From contig CAVPTW010000036.1 of the NCBI GenBank assembly GCA_963708735.1, positions 62,001 through 126,000 of the forward strand: DNA of 64,000 bases, written 5' to 3'. Source of the stretch: JAGPUQ01 sp963708735 (GTDB taxonomy: Bacteria; Pseudomonadota; Gammaproteobacteria; Pseudomonadales; Porticoccaceae). The number at the start of each line of letters is the position of its first letter. Positions within the stretch are counted from its first letter, which is position 1. Shown here piece after piece: positions 39,146 to 47,565 of the stretch. The notes under the pieces are model-generated. The model had not been told where the DNA came from. It did no database searches and worked only from the letters and a program-made list of their open reading frames with translations. A program made the translations under genes and the position numbers.

Positions 39146-40252
39146 ATGCAGGTGGTATCCATCATTTCGACCAAGGGCGGCGTGGGCAAGACGACCACGG
39201 CGGCCAACCTGGGCGGCTTCGCGGCCGACGCAGGGCTGCGCGTGCTGCTGCTGGACCTGGACGTGCAACCCACTTTGTCGAGCTATTTCGAGCTGCAAAC
39301 GCGCGCCCCCGCCGGCATCTACGAGTTGCTGGCCTTCAACGAGCAGGACATCGGCCGGCTGGTGTCGCGTACCGCGATCGCTGGCCTGGACCTGGTGCTC
39401 TCCAACGACGACAAAGGGCAGTTGAACACCCTGTTGCTGCACGCGCCGGACGGGCGGCTCCGGCTGCGCAATCTGTTGCCCGCATTCCACGAACACTACG
39501 ACCTGCTGCTGATCGACACGCAGGGCGCGCGCAGTGTCCTGCTGGAGATGGCCGTGCTTGCCTCCGATCTGGCGGTGTCGCCGGTCACGCCGGAGATCCT
39601 CGCCGCTCGCGAGTTCCGGCGCGGCACCTTGCAACTGATGCGGGACATCGCGCCATACCGGCGCCTCGGCATCGAGCCGCCGCCGCTGCGCCTGCTCATC
39701 AACCGCGTGCATCCGGTTTCCAGCAACGCGCGGCTCATACAGCAGGCACTGCGCGACCTGTTCCGATCCGAGCCCGGCATCGCCGTACTCGATACCAGCA
39801 TCCCCGCCATCGAAGCCTATCCGCGCGCATCGACCCAGGCCTTGCCGGTGCATCGCGTGGAACACCGACGCCCTACGGGGCGGACGACGCCGGCCGCTTT
39901 CGACACGATGCGCGCACTCGCCTGCGAACTGTTGCCGCGCTGGGAACCCTCGTTCACTCGGCTGAAAGCGGGAGACGCACCGGAGGGGCAACACATGACC
40001 ACCACGCGCTCCCTCCATCGTCTAAACAAGCGGTTGAAGCCGCTCATCGACTTCGCACTGAAGGAAGGCTGGGAGGTCGTTCGCACACCGGGCGGACACC
40101 TGAAGTTCACCAAGCCGGGCCTGCCTCCGATCTACACCGGCTCGACGCCCGGCGATCGCCGCGCCGGCCTCAACGCGCGCGCTCGACTGCGCCGCACCGA
40201 CCGCGCCATCGACCTGAAAGCGACGACAAGGGAGGCCGACGCCGATGGCTGA
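39146..40252 (+). CDS. parA: ParA-family ATPase with an in-frame C-terminal HicA-like domain
   Basis: Residues 1-283 are a ParA/Soj ATPase for ICE partition or maintenance: deviant Walker A KGGVGKTTTAANL, LLLDLDVQPT, and LLIDTQGARS. Residues 284-368 form a small HicA-like domain (LIDFALKEGWEVV, TPGGHLKFTKPG, IYTGSTPGDRRAGLN), including the His that is catalytic in HicA toxins. An ATG at 39995, preceded by GGAGGGG at 39982, could start the second part as a separate 85-residue protein in the same frame. Whether a fusion, two proteins or both are made cannot be told. The end overlaps parB by 8 bp. Confidence 0.9.
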   Translation: MQVVSIISTKGGVGKTTTAANLGGFAADAGLRVLLLDLDVQPTLSSYFELQTRAPAGIYELLAFNEQDIGRLVSRTAIAGLDLVLSNDDKGQLNTLLLHAPDGRLRLRNLLPAFHEHYDLLLIDTQGARSVLLEMAVLASDLAVSPVTPEILAAREFRRGTLQLMRDIAPYRRLGIEPPPLRLLINRVHPVSSNARLIQQALRDLFRSEPGIAVLDTSIPAIEAYPRASTQALPVHRVEHRRPTGRTTPAAFDTMRALACELLPRWEPSFTRLKAGDAPEGQHMTTTRSLHRLNKRLKPLIDFALKEGWEVVRTPGGHLKFTKPGLPPIYTGSTPGDRRAGLNARARLRRTDRAIDLKATTREADADG

Positions 40253-41966
40253 ACCGACCCCCCAGGACATGGCGGCCAAGTTGCTGGCCGAGCGCTTCGA
40301 GCGCAGCGGCCCGGTCGCCGATGCACTGAGCGATCCCATCGCCGATACCCCCATGACGGTGACGCTGGACCAGCTCCAGCCGTATGACCTCAATCCGCGC
40401 GTCACGCGCAATCCGCGTTACGACGAAATCAAGGCATCGATCCGGGAGCGTGGCCTCGACGCGCCGCCGGCCATCACCCGCCGGCCCGGCGGGACGCACT
40501 ACATCATTCGCAATGGCGGCAACACGCGACTCGCCATCCTGCGCGAGTTGTGGAGCGAAACGAAGGACGAGCGCTTCTTCCGCATCCCCTGCCTGTTCCG
40601 GCCCTGGCCCGAACGCGGCGAGATCATCGCGCTCACCGGCCACCTGGCCGAGAATGAACTGCACGGCGGCCTGTCGTTCATCGAGCGCGCCCTGGGCGTG
40701 GAGAAGGCCCGCGAACTCTACGAACAGGAGTCCGGCCAGACGCTGACGCAGAGCGAGCTGGCGCGTCGCCTCAGTGCCGACGGCTACCCGATCGCCCAGC
40801 CACACATCAGCCGTATGCAGGACGCCGTGCGCTACCTGCTGCCGGCGATCCCGGCCGTGCTCTACGGCGGTCTCGGCCGGCCCCAGGTGGAACGGCTGAC
40901 GGCCCTGCGCAGGGCGAGCGCACGGATATGGGAAGCGCGCGGCGCGAACAAACGGCTGGCCGTCGATTTCCCGTCGCTGTTCAACGACGTGCTCGCCCTG
41001 TTCGACGGCGACACCGACGGCTTCTCGATCAAGCGGGTGCAGGATGAACTCATCGGGCAGATGGCCGAGTTGCTGGAGGCCGACTACGACAGCCTGACGC
41101 TGGAGATCGGCGAGACCGAGAACCGGCAGCGTGCGCTGACCAGCGATCCGGCGCCCCCCGCACCGCAGTCCGGCAATGCCGCGGCCGCGCCGGTGACGCC
41201 ACAGCCACCGCGTTCGCCCGACCCGGCGCCGCCAGTTCCCATGGCGCAGCCCCCAGCCACATCGCCGAAGCCACCACGGATGCCGGAACCGCCGGCATCG
41301 CCCCCGCCCTCGGAAACGCCCGGCAGTGCGCAGCCTTCGGACGACGATCACGACGAACGCCTGCGAGGCCATATCGTGTCGCCGGCGCCGACCACCGAAC
41401 GCTTGCAGGCAATCCAGCGCCTGGTGGCCGACCAGACCGGCGAGGCGCTGCCGGACTTCGAGGCGAACGTCTTGCAGGCAATCCCGGTGCAGGCCGGCGG
41501 TCTCTATCCGATTTCCGATGTCTGGTACATCGAACCGGGCCTGGACGCGCCGGACCGGCTGCGCGTGCATATCGCGCAGTTCGCGCGCGAGATCGCCGAG
41601 GAAGCCGGACAGGCCGAGCGCATCGAGGCGATCGACGACGGCATCGGCTTCCTTTGCGACATAGGCGCCCTATCGACGGACCCGCAGGCGATGCCGCTCA
41701 TCGCCCGCGCGACGCTCACCCTGCTGCACGCCCTCAGCGCGGGATACCGGCCGGCGGCCGCAGCACCTACCGCACTCGACAACCTGCGCCTGACCGATGC
41801 CCTGGGACCGCTGCTGCAGGGTTGGAAGAATGGCGACAAGGCGCAGGCCTCGCGTCTCAGTGACAACGGCCTGGTCAAACTCTTTCGCCTGCTGCGGCTT
41901 GCACGCCGGCTGCTGGAGCTGGAATCCGGCACGGCATCGGGCGCGCACGCCTCCACCGAACCGTAA
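40245..41966 (+). CDS. parB: ParB-family partition protein
   Basis: A 573-residue ParB-like protein of the ICE maintenance block. The N-terminal ParB/Sulfiredoxin domain includes LQPYDLNPRV, IRERGLDAPPAI and IIRNGGNTRLAIL (the CTP-binding box of the family in diverged form). A helix-turn-helix follows (LTQSELARRLSADGYPIAQPHISR). Residues 290-380 are a Pro/Ala-rich linker and the C-terminal domain is specific to these elements. It is longer than chromosomal ParB (about 300 residues). It overlaps parA by 8 bp. Confidence 0.9.
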   Translation: MAEPTPQDMAAKLLAERFERSGPVADALSDPIADTPMTVTLDQLQPYDLNPRVTRNPRYDEIKASIRERGLDAPPAITRRPGGTHYIIRNGGNTRLAILRELWSETKDERFFRIPCLFRPWPERGEIIALTGHLAENELHGGLSFIERALGVEKARELYEQESGQTLTQSELARRLSADGYPIAQPHISRMQDAVRYLLPAIPAVLYGGLGRPQVERLTALRRASARIWEARGANKRLAVDFPSLFNDVLALFDGDTDGFSIKRVQDELIGQMAELLEADYDSLTLEIGETENRQRALTSDPAPPAPQSGNAAAAPVTPQPPRSPDPAPPVPMAQPPATSPKPPRMPEPPASPPPSETPGSAQPSDDDHDERLRGHIVSPAPTTERLQAIQRLVADQTGEALPDFEANVLQAIPVQAGGLYPISDVWYIEPGLDAPDRLRVHIAQFAREIAEEAGQAERIEAIDDGIGFLCDIGALSTDPQAMPLIARATLTLLHALSAGYRPAAAAPTALDNLRLTDALGPLLQGWKNGDKAQASRLSDNGLVKLFRLLRLARRLLELESGTASGAHASTEP

Positions 41967-41982
41967 GGCCGGGGGAGACGCG

Positions 41983-42543
41983 ATGTCGGCACCGCATCCA
42001 CTCAACCAAGCCGTGATCGCCCAGGCGCTACACGATCTGCGCAACGGCCAGTTGCGCCGCTGCAAGGCCATGGGCTTCGGCGACCGGGAGCTGGACGCGC
42101 TCAAACACCCGGAGCTGGTCAGCATGCTGGTCAACGCCACGGTGTCCTGGTGCTCGGTGAAGGTGAACCGCGAGGTGCTGCAACGCCTGTTGAATCAGGT
42201 GGAGGACGTCGAGAAGGAAATTGCCACCGTCGATCGCATGCTCCGCCTGGGCGCAAGCACAGAGATGGTCAGCAAGTTCTACGGCCTGACCCATCAGGAA
42301 GTAGCGTTGCGCCGGGACGTTCTCGGCCTGCCCAAACGCAAGGGCCGCCATCCGGTGTTGAGCGAGGAACAGGACACCGGCTTGTGGGGGCGCTGGAAGC
42401 CCGCCGTCGAGCAACGCGGCATCGCGCTGGACGACGACATGGCGATGCTCGATCTCACCCTCGATCTTGCCGAAGAACTCGCCCTGCCGGCCTCCGTCAT
42501 CTGGGCGACGATTCGGAGCTGGATCGATCAGGGATTGGTGTAG
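41983..42543 (+). CDS. DUF2857 family ICE protein
   Basis: A 186-residue protein of the DUF2857 family, found between parB and the STY4528 gene in PFGI-1-type ICEs. The features are VIAQALHDLRNGQLRRCKAMGF, the central VSWCSVKVNREVLQRLLNQ, and a helix-turn-helix-like stretch RLGASTEMVSKFYGLTHQEV suggesting DNA binding. GGGGGAGACG precedes the ATG. Its function is unknown; position points to replication or maintenance of the excised element. Confidence 0.85.
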   Translation: MSAPHPLNQAVIAQALHDLRNGQLRRCKAMGFGDRELDALKHPELVSMLVNATVSWCSVKVNREVLQRLLNQVEDVEKEIATVDRMLRLGASTEMVSKFYGLTHQEVALRRDVLGLPKRKGRHPVLSEEQDTGLWGRWKPAVEQRGIALDDDMAMLDLTLDLAEELALPASVIWATIRSWIDQGLV

Positions 42544-42546
42544 GCC

Positions 42547-43752
42547 ATGGAGATCGACAAGCCTCATCGGGGAGGCAGTCCGGTCTCGCTCTCCGCCCTG
42601 CTGGACGAGGCCGCGCAACGCCTGCCGCCCCGACAGGCCGGGCCGACGGCCAGCGATGGATTCCTGTTCAGCGGCAACCGCCATGAGAGCGTGCCGCGCG
42701 CGCTGTTCTTCGATCATCGTCTCACGCCGCTGGAACGCAACGCCTGGCAGGTATTCCGGCTGCTGCTCGACGACGACGGTATCACCGCCTTTCCCACCTA
42801 CGAACAACTCCGCCCCTACCTAGCCTCGACACCGTGCGCGCCGAAGGCCTCCCACGAGACGGTGGCACGTGCGCTCACGCTGCTGCGCCTGACGCGCTGG
42901 CTCAGTCTGGTGCGGCGTCGGCGCGATCCGCGCACCGGGCGCATCCAGGGCAACCTGTACGTGCTGCACGATGAGCCGCTGACGCCCTTCGAGGCCATGC
43001 AGCTCGATCCCGATTACCTGGACCTGGTAAGCCAAGCGCTGACGCATGCGAGCAAGGCGGTGCAGCACGTCGGCGTCCATACACTCCAGGAAGTCGCCGA
43101 AGACCCACTGCTCAACGGCCGCGCCCTGCCCACGCGCCTCCAGGTGCTGGCACACCGCCTGGCAAGCCAGGGGTGGAACGCTCTCGAAAGTTATCCACAG
43201 GACGAGACGATTCACGAAACCGAAGAAGGCCCGGAAGCCCTTCTTCGGCACGGAGAACAGCAGTCTTCGGAATCCGAAGCAGGTCGCAAAGCCCCGTCAG
43301 ACGGCATTCTTCGGAATCCGAAGCAGGACCGTACAGTACGTAAAGAAAGTATTAAAAATAATAAAATACGTACAGTACCGCGCGCGCGAGAAAACCTTCG
43401 TCTGCCTCATCGCTTTCTCGCCTTGAAGGAGGAACAGCAGTCCGGCGCACTGGTCGCACTTCAGCGGGTGGACGACACGCTGCAACAGGCGGTGCTCGAC
43501 GAATGGGCGGCCCGCTGCCAGGCCGGCGGCATCCGCAATCCCGCCGGTTATCTCTTCGGGGTCATCCAGAAAGCGATCAAGGGCGAGTTCCATGCCTGGG
43601 CCGGTCAGCCGGAGCATGCACCGGCCGCTATTTCACCGTCGTCTCTGGAATCGCTGCGCGCGCCCGAGCGCGACTGGTCTCCGCCAGCGATCGATCACGA
43701 AGCCGCACAGCAGCATCTGACCCGCCTGCACGATCTGTTCAAGGAGTCTTGA
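42547..43752 (+). CDS. STY4528-type ICE replication/regulatory protein
   Basis: A 401-residue protein of the STY4528 pathogenicity-island family with an N-terminal winged-helix domain (RALFFDHRLTPLERNAWQVFR, ASHETVARALTLLRLTRWLSL). It follows DUF2857 by 3 bp. Residues 230-285 form a low-complexity linker whose DNA carries repeated palindromes and an AT-rich stretch resembling a replication origin. A role in ICE replication is inferred from gene order and from this internal repeat cluster. Confidence 0.8.
   Translation: MEIDKPHRGGSPVSLSALLDEAAQRLPPRQAGPTASDGFLFSGNRHESVPRALFFDHRLTPLERNAWQVFRLLLDDDGITAFPTYEQLRPYLASTPCAPKASHETVARALTLLRLTRWLSLVRRRRDPRTGRIQGNLYVLHDEPLTPFEAMQLDPDYLDLVSQALTHASKAVQHVGVHTLQEVAEDPLLNGRALPTRLQVLAHRLASQGWNALESYPQDETIHETEEGPEALLRHGEQQSSESEAGRKAPSDGILRNPKQDRTVRKESIKNNKIRTVPRARENLRLPHRFLALKEEQQSGALVALQRVDDTLQQAVLDEWAARCQAGGIRNPAGYLFGVIQKAIKGEFHAWAGQPEHAPAAISPSSLESLRAPERDWSPPAIDHEAAQQHLTRLHDLFKES
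43264..43378. repeat. iteron-like repeat cluster with AT-rich core inside the STY4528 gene
   Basis: Two copies of TCTTCGGAATCCGAAGCAGG lie at 43264-43283 and 43308-43327, 44 bp apart; each holds the perfect palindrome CTTCGGA-A-TCCGAAG. Then CGTACAGTAC occurs at 43330-43339 and 43369-43378, 39 bp apart, on either side of an AT-rich stretch (about 43341-43368) in otherwise GC-rich DNA. The layout of protein-binding repeats beside an AT-rich unwinding element is that of a replication origin, but it could also be an operator. Confidence 0.65.
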
Positions 43753-43762
43753 AGCCAGCGGG

Positions 43763-43779
43763 CTATACCAGTGGTATAG
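43763..43779. promoter_or_regulatory. 17-bp perfect palindrome, copy 1
   Basis: CTATACCA-G-TGGTATAG, just after the STY4528 stop codon. The core with its right flank (TATACCAGTGGTATAGCGC) recurs at 47392-47410 after ssb. Such perfect spaced dyads usually bind a dimeric protein; ParB or an ICE repressor are candidates. There is no T-run, so it is not a terminator. Confidence 0.65.
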
Positions 43780-43998
43780 CGCAACAGCCTGCCTTCCCGC
43801 CCCTGCAAACAGGTGGCGGCGAGATGCGGCTCGTTGTCCGATAGCCTTCCAGCTTCTCAGGTCTTCATCCGCACAACCCAGCAACGGACATCAAGCGCGA
43901 ACGCGCCACAAGTTCAGATGCGCGCCGAAGGTCGCTCCATGGGCCGCCATCAACACCGTAGGCGCTCTCACTTGCGCAGGCGGGACTTTCTCTTTCAT

Positions 43999-44024
43999 AA
44001 TATCTCAATATCTATTGAGATATT
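43999..44024. promoter_or_regulatory. ArsR operator
   Basis: A perfect 11-bp inverted repeat, AATATCTCAAT/ATTGAGATATT with a 4-bp ATCT centre, ending five bases before the arsR start codon. The position and size fit autoregulation by the ArsR-type repressor encoded just downstream. Confidence 0.85.
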
Positions 44025-44029
44025 GAACA

Positions 44030-44413
44030 ATGATGGACGAGAAGCTCGCTCTATCCGCATTCGCGGCGATCTCACAGGAAACCCGGCTCAGGATCATCCG
44101 TAGGCTCGTGGTCGCCGGCGCCGATGGGATGGCCGCTGGCGCAATCGCCGAGGCTCTTGGCGGGGCTGCGTCTTCCCGTATGTCGTTCCATCTCGGCCAG
44201 CTCGAACGTGCGGGCCTCGTTGAAAGCCGCCGCGAGGGACGTTCAATCATCTACAGCGCCGTTTTTCCGGCCCTGTCGGACTTGGTGGCGCTCCTGATGC
44301 ACGACTGCTGTCAAGGGCATTGCGCCTATTGCGATCAAGCCATTGCCCTTTTCGCTAAGTGCGAGGGGCGTCCAACACGTTCCAAACCTACAGATGACAT
44401 GAGAAACCGATGA
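44030..44413 (+). CDS. arsR: ArsR-family metalloregulator
   Basis: A 127-residue winged-helix repressor that should release its operator on binding arsenite. The fold is clear: FAAISQETRLRIIRRLVVAG, then AIAEALGGAASSRMSFHLGQL (recognition helix) and GLVESRREGRSIIYSA (wing). Cysteines cluster in the C-terminal helix (HDCCQGHCAYC), unlike the alpha-3 CxC site of E. coli ArsR, as in the ArsR variants with C-terminal sites. It overlaps the transporter gene by 4 bp. Confidence 0.88.
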   Translation: MMDEKLALSAFAAISQETRLRIIRRLVVAGADGMAAGAIAEALGGAASSRMSFHLGQLERAGLVESRREGRSIIYSAVFPALSDLVALLMHDCCQGHCAYCDQAIALFAKCEGRPTRSKPTDDMRNR

Positions 44414-45369
44414 AGAGAGAAACGCTGGAACGCCAACAAGTATGGGTTTATCTCGCCGCCATCATCCTTGGTCTGATATTGGGTAGCGCAGCCCCCATTC
44501 TTGCGCCTACGTTGGAGCTGCTGCTTTGGCCGGCTCTGGCGATACTCCTGTATGTGACGTTCACGCAGGTACGCTTCGATCAGCTTCCGGCTGCGTTCAA
44601 GGATGCCCGCTTCGTATCGGCGGCGCTGATCGGGAATTTCGTCGTGCTGCCGGTTGTCGTTTGGGGCGTGCTCATGCTTGTGCCCGATGATCCCGCGATC
44701 CGCTTGGGACTTCTGCTCGTTCTGCTCGTTCCTTGCACCGACTGGTTCCTGACCTTCGCCCATCAAGCCGGTGGTGACTTGCGCCGTGCCATTGCGATCA
44801 CGCCAGCCTTGCTCGTCGCGCAAATGCTGCTTCTGCCGCTCTATCTCTGGCTGTTCATGGGCTCGGAGTTCATGGAAATCGTTTCGGCCGGTCGCATGGT
44901 GACGGTGTTTGCCGTAATCATCGTCCTGCCGCTCGTCCTCGCCTGGCTGACGGAACGATGGGTGGACGAAAGCGCCCCGCGTGTGGCCTTGATCGAAAGG
45001 CTCGGCTGGTTTCCCGTTCCGCTGCTGGCGTTCGTCCTGTTCCTCATTGCGGCGTCGCAGGTCGAGGCGGTGCTGGATTCCCTGCCCCTGATGGGCGACA
45101 TCCTGATCGCCTGCATCGCTTTCCTGATCGGTGCCGTCCTGTGCGGCCTCATGATCGGCAGAGCCTTCAAATTGCCGGTGCCGCAGGCACGGACGCTGCT
45201 CTTTACGCTGTCAACCCGCAACTCGTTCGTCGTGCTGCCTTTCGCGCTGGCGCTTCCTGTCGCGTGGGAGTTGGCAGCAATCGTCATCGTCTTCCAGTCG
45301 CTGATCGAACTGTTCGGCATGCTGGCACTCTTGTGGCTGGTCCCGAGGAAGCTTCTGCCGCATGTCTAG
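44410..45369 (+). CDS. arsenite permease-like transporter (bile acid:sodium symporter superfamily)
   Basis: A 319-residue polytopic membrane protein with about ten hydrophobic segments, resembling arsenic resistance proteins of the Acr3/BASS superfamily. The segment LLVLLVPCTDWFLTFAH contains the conserved Cys of Acr3 carriers, and TLSTRNSFVVLPFALALP matches the conserved Asn-Ser region in the second half. Its translational coupling to arsR and the operator in front point to arsenite efflux. It is shorter than typical Acr3 (about 350 residues). I leave the symbol blank because the subfamily is uncertain. Confidence 0.8.
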   Translation: MKRETLERQQVWVYLAAIILGLILGSAAPILAPTLELLLWPALAILLYVTFTQVRFDQLPAAFKDARFVSAALIGNFVVLPVVVWGVLMLVPDDPAIRLGLLLVLLVPCTDWFLTFAHQAGGDLRRAIAITPALLVAQMLLLPLYLWLFMGSEFMEIVSAGRMVTVFAVIIVLPLVLAWLTERWVDESAPRVALIERLGWFPVPLLAFVLFLIAASQVEAVLDSLPLMGDILIACIAFLIGAVLCGLMIGRAFKLPVPQARTLLFTLSTRNSFVVLPFALALPVAWELAAIVIVFQSLIELFGMLALLWLVPRKLLPHV

Positions 45370-45587
45370 CCGTCAGGCGCGAATCGCTTTCATATCGAAA
45401 GTCTACCGCTGCCCATCAGGGACGGACACTTGCATTCGTCTCGGTACCCGTAACGCCTTTCGGCCCCTTCGATTGTCGGCATAAGCAACATCGCCAATCA
45501 GGCGGCGAGCGGATACGGTTTGTTGACTGACAGCCTTCCGCCGCTTGTCGATGCTGGCGACTCGTCCATTCACAGCGAGTCGCCCTT

Positions 45588-46376
45588 ATGGCAAACGAAC
45601 CCCTGCAACTGAATCTCGGGTCGCTGCGCAGCGCGATGGCGCTGACGCTGCACACGCATCACGCCTCACGCATCTGGCACGGTCGCGCGCCCGCCGAAGG
45701 CCGGCCCGGCATCATCGGCCTGAACGGCTTCATCTCCATCATGAACAAGCTCAAGCGCGGCGCCGAGCAGGACGACCCCTACTCGGACTGGTGGATGCTG
45801 CGCATCGAGGAAAAGATCGCCGACACCAAGACGCGCCTGCAAACGCTGCGCGAACAGGTTGACCAGGCCCTGGCCGACGTACCGCCAGCTCTCAGCCTGG
45901 GCGAGAACCTCAACGTGCAGCCGGTCAAGCTGCCCCTGTTCGTCAATTCGCAGTTGGGGTTCATGGCGGTCTACCTGCTGGCCGACTACGACGACCTGGC
46001 GCGGCGCCTGATCCTGGCGCATCACACGGCGTTGATCGATCGCAGCACCCTGGAACGCTGGCTCAACGACGGTGCGCATGCGCTGCGCAGCCTGTTCTCC
46101 CTGGCCCAGCAGTACCGCTATTCCGGCACCACGCGCGATGACTTCGCGGCGAAGAACGCAGCGGCGCGCGCGGCATTGGAGAAGTTCGGCGAGCTGCCGA
46201 CCGACGTGCTCGAAGGCACACGCCGCTCGCGCTTCGCGCCGCCGATCAACCGCCGGTCATCGCAGGATGGCAGGCAGGAAAGGACGGATACCCCGAGCGC
46301 TGCGCCAGCCGACGAAGCCACGGAAGACGACGCGAACGACGACGGCGCCGCATCCGATGAGGATGAGCCAGCATGA
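45588..46376 (+). CDS. PFL_4669 family integrating conjugative element protein
   Basis: A 262-residue protein of the TIGR03761 family, a marker of PFGI-1-class ICEs. Typical parts are QLNLGSLRSAMALTLHTHHAS, IWHGRAPAEGRPGIIGLNGF and LPLFVNSQLGFMAVYLLADYD. The C-terminal 50 residues are acidic and low-complexity. It overlaps the DUF3158 gene by 4 bp and is the first gene after the ars insertion. The molecular role is unknown. Confidence 0.9.
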   Translation: MANEPLQLNLGSLRSAMALTLHTHHASRIWHGRAPAEGRPGIIGLNGFISIMNKLKRGAEQDDPYSDWWMLRIEEKIADTKTRLQTLREQVDQALADVPPALSLGENLNVQPVKLPLFVNSQLGFMAVYLLADYDDLARRLILAHHTALIDRSTLERWLNDGAHALRSLFSLAQQYRYSGTTRDDFAAKNAAARAALEKFGELPTDVLEGTRRSRFAPPINRRSSQDGRQERTDTPSAAPADEATEDDANDDGAASDEDEPA

Positions 46377-46924
46377 CGGAATCCACTCTCACCGACACAC
46401 CGACACGCTTCACGCCGCTGGAACAGGCGGACTTCCAGCGCCTGGAACACGCAGCCTACCTAAAGGGCCTTTTACAGCCTTTTAAGGGTAAGGGACGTTT
46501 GGAGTCCTGGGCCAACCAGTGTGCGGCGCTGCGCGACGACCTGATCGTGCTGGCGCAGCGACGGGTGCTGCCCCAGGCACGCGGCTATCCCTTCAGCCTG
46601 CTCGGTGTGCAACTGGCCCAGCAGACCACTGGCGCAGGCACGACCTTTCTGCGCTGGCGCAATCTCGACCGTTCCAGCATGGGCGTCGCCTTGTGGGAGG
46701 CGCTGCTGGCCGATCCCGCGACACCGGCATCGCTGATCGACGACCTCTACGCGATGGAGCTGCAACGCATCGCGCTGAACATGCAGATCAGCCTCACGCA
46801 CAGCATTGCCCGCCAAACCCTGGACTGCGCCGGAAAGATGGCCCAGGCCGAAGCGGCTTACCTGCGGCGTATCCAGGGGCACGCCGCCTCGATCAACCCC
46901 ACCACTTCCAAGGAGTCACCATGA
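46373..46924 (+). CDS. DUF3158 family ICE protein
   Basis: A 183-residue protein of the DUF3158 family that always accompanies PFL_4669 and ssb in these elements. Family-like segments are FQRLEHAAYLKGLLQPFKGKG and the basic CAALRDDLIVLAQRRVLPQ. It is mostly helical with no membrane segment. It overlaps both neighbours by 4 bp, so PFL_4669-DUF3158-ssb form one tightly coupled unit. Confidence 0.87.
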   Translation: MTESTLTDTPTRFTPLEQADFQRLEHAAYLKGLLQPFKGKGRLESWANQCAALRDDLIVLAQRRVLPQARGYPFSLLGVQLAQQTTGAGTTFLRWRNLDRSSMGVALWEALLADPATPASLIDDLYAMELQRIALNMQISLTHSIARQTLDCAGKMAQAEAAYLRRIQGHAASINPTTSKESP

Positions 46925-47319
46925 GCACGCATTTCTTCGGCGAGGGCAACATCGGCTCTGCGCCAGACTATCGCGAGTTTGCCAACGGCAACGACGAGCC
47001 GCGCCGGCTGCTGCGCCTGAACGTCTACTTCGACAACCCGGTGCCGATGAAGGATGGCACTTTCGAGGACCGTGGAGGTTTCTGGGCGCCGGTGGAACTG
47101 TGGCACCGCGACGCCGAACACTGGAGCACGCTGTACCAGAAGGGCATGCGCGTGCTGGTCGAAGGCCGCACCGTGCGCGACGAGTGGGAAGACGCCGACG
47201 AGAACGAGCGCGTGACCTTCAAGATCGAAGCGCGCCGGGTTGGCATCCTGCCGTATCGCGTCGAGGGTGTAACGCTGGGTGCCAAGGGACAGGCCATGGA
47301 GCAACCCCACGACGAGTAG
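46921..47319 (+). CDS. ssb: ICE single-stranded DNA-binding protein
   Basis: A 132-residue OB-fold protein. It is acidic and has the SSB-like strands LLRLNVYFDNPVPMKDG, GGFWAPVELWHRD and VLVEGRTVRDEWEDADENERVTFKIEARRVG in split form. It is more diverged from chromosomal SSB than most plasmid homologues and lacks the acidic DIPF tail. It should protect the transferred single strand during conjugation. A topoisomerase gene follows. Confidence 0.85.
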   Translation: MSTHFFGEGNIGSAPDYREFANGNDEPRRLLRLNVYFDNPVPMKDGTFEDRGGFWAPVELWHRDAEHWSTLYQKGMRVLVEGRTVRDEWEDADENERVTFKIEARRVGILPYRVEGVTLGAKGQAMEQPHDE

Positions 47320-47391
47320 CCGCTGCGCAGGATCGTGTGAGCGGCTGGACCAGCCGTCAGCCGCTCACCGTGCGCCAGCTCATGCACCCGT

Positions 47392-47406
47392 TATACCAGT
47401 GGTATA
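47392..47406. promoter_or_regulatory. 15-bp perfect palindrome, copy 2
   Basis: TATACCA-G-TGGTATA between ssb and topB, identical over 19 bp to the site after the STY4528 gene at 43764-43782. Both copies are intergenic and in the same orientation. Confidence 0.65.
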
Positions 47407-47459
47407 GCGCCATCCTGTTCCGCCGACATCCACTCACCCGGCCTTCGAGCACCGACCGA

Positions 47460-47485
47460 AAGCCGGTCTCATGTCGATCCGGCTT
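47460..47485 (+). terminator. possible terminator after the ssb unit
   Basis: Stem AAGCCGG/CCGGCTT with a 12-nt loop, followed by GTTTGCTG. The T-tract is weak, so termination would be partial. Confidence 0.4.
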
Positions 47486-47565
47486 GTTTGCTGTCGCGCC
47501 GCCCTTGGACCGCCATGCTGGAGTCTGACTCAGAAAGCGCCATGCCATGACGAAGGAGGCCAAGC

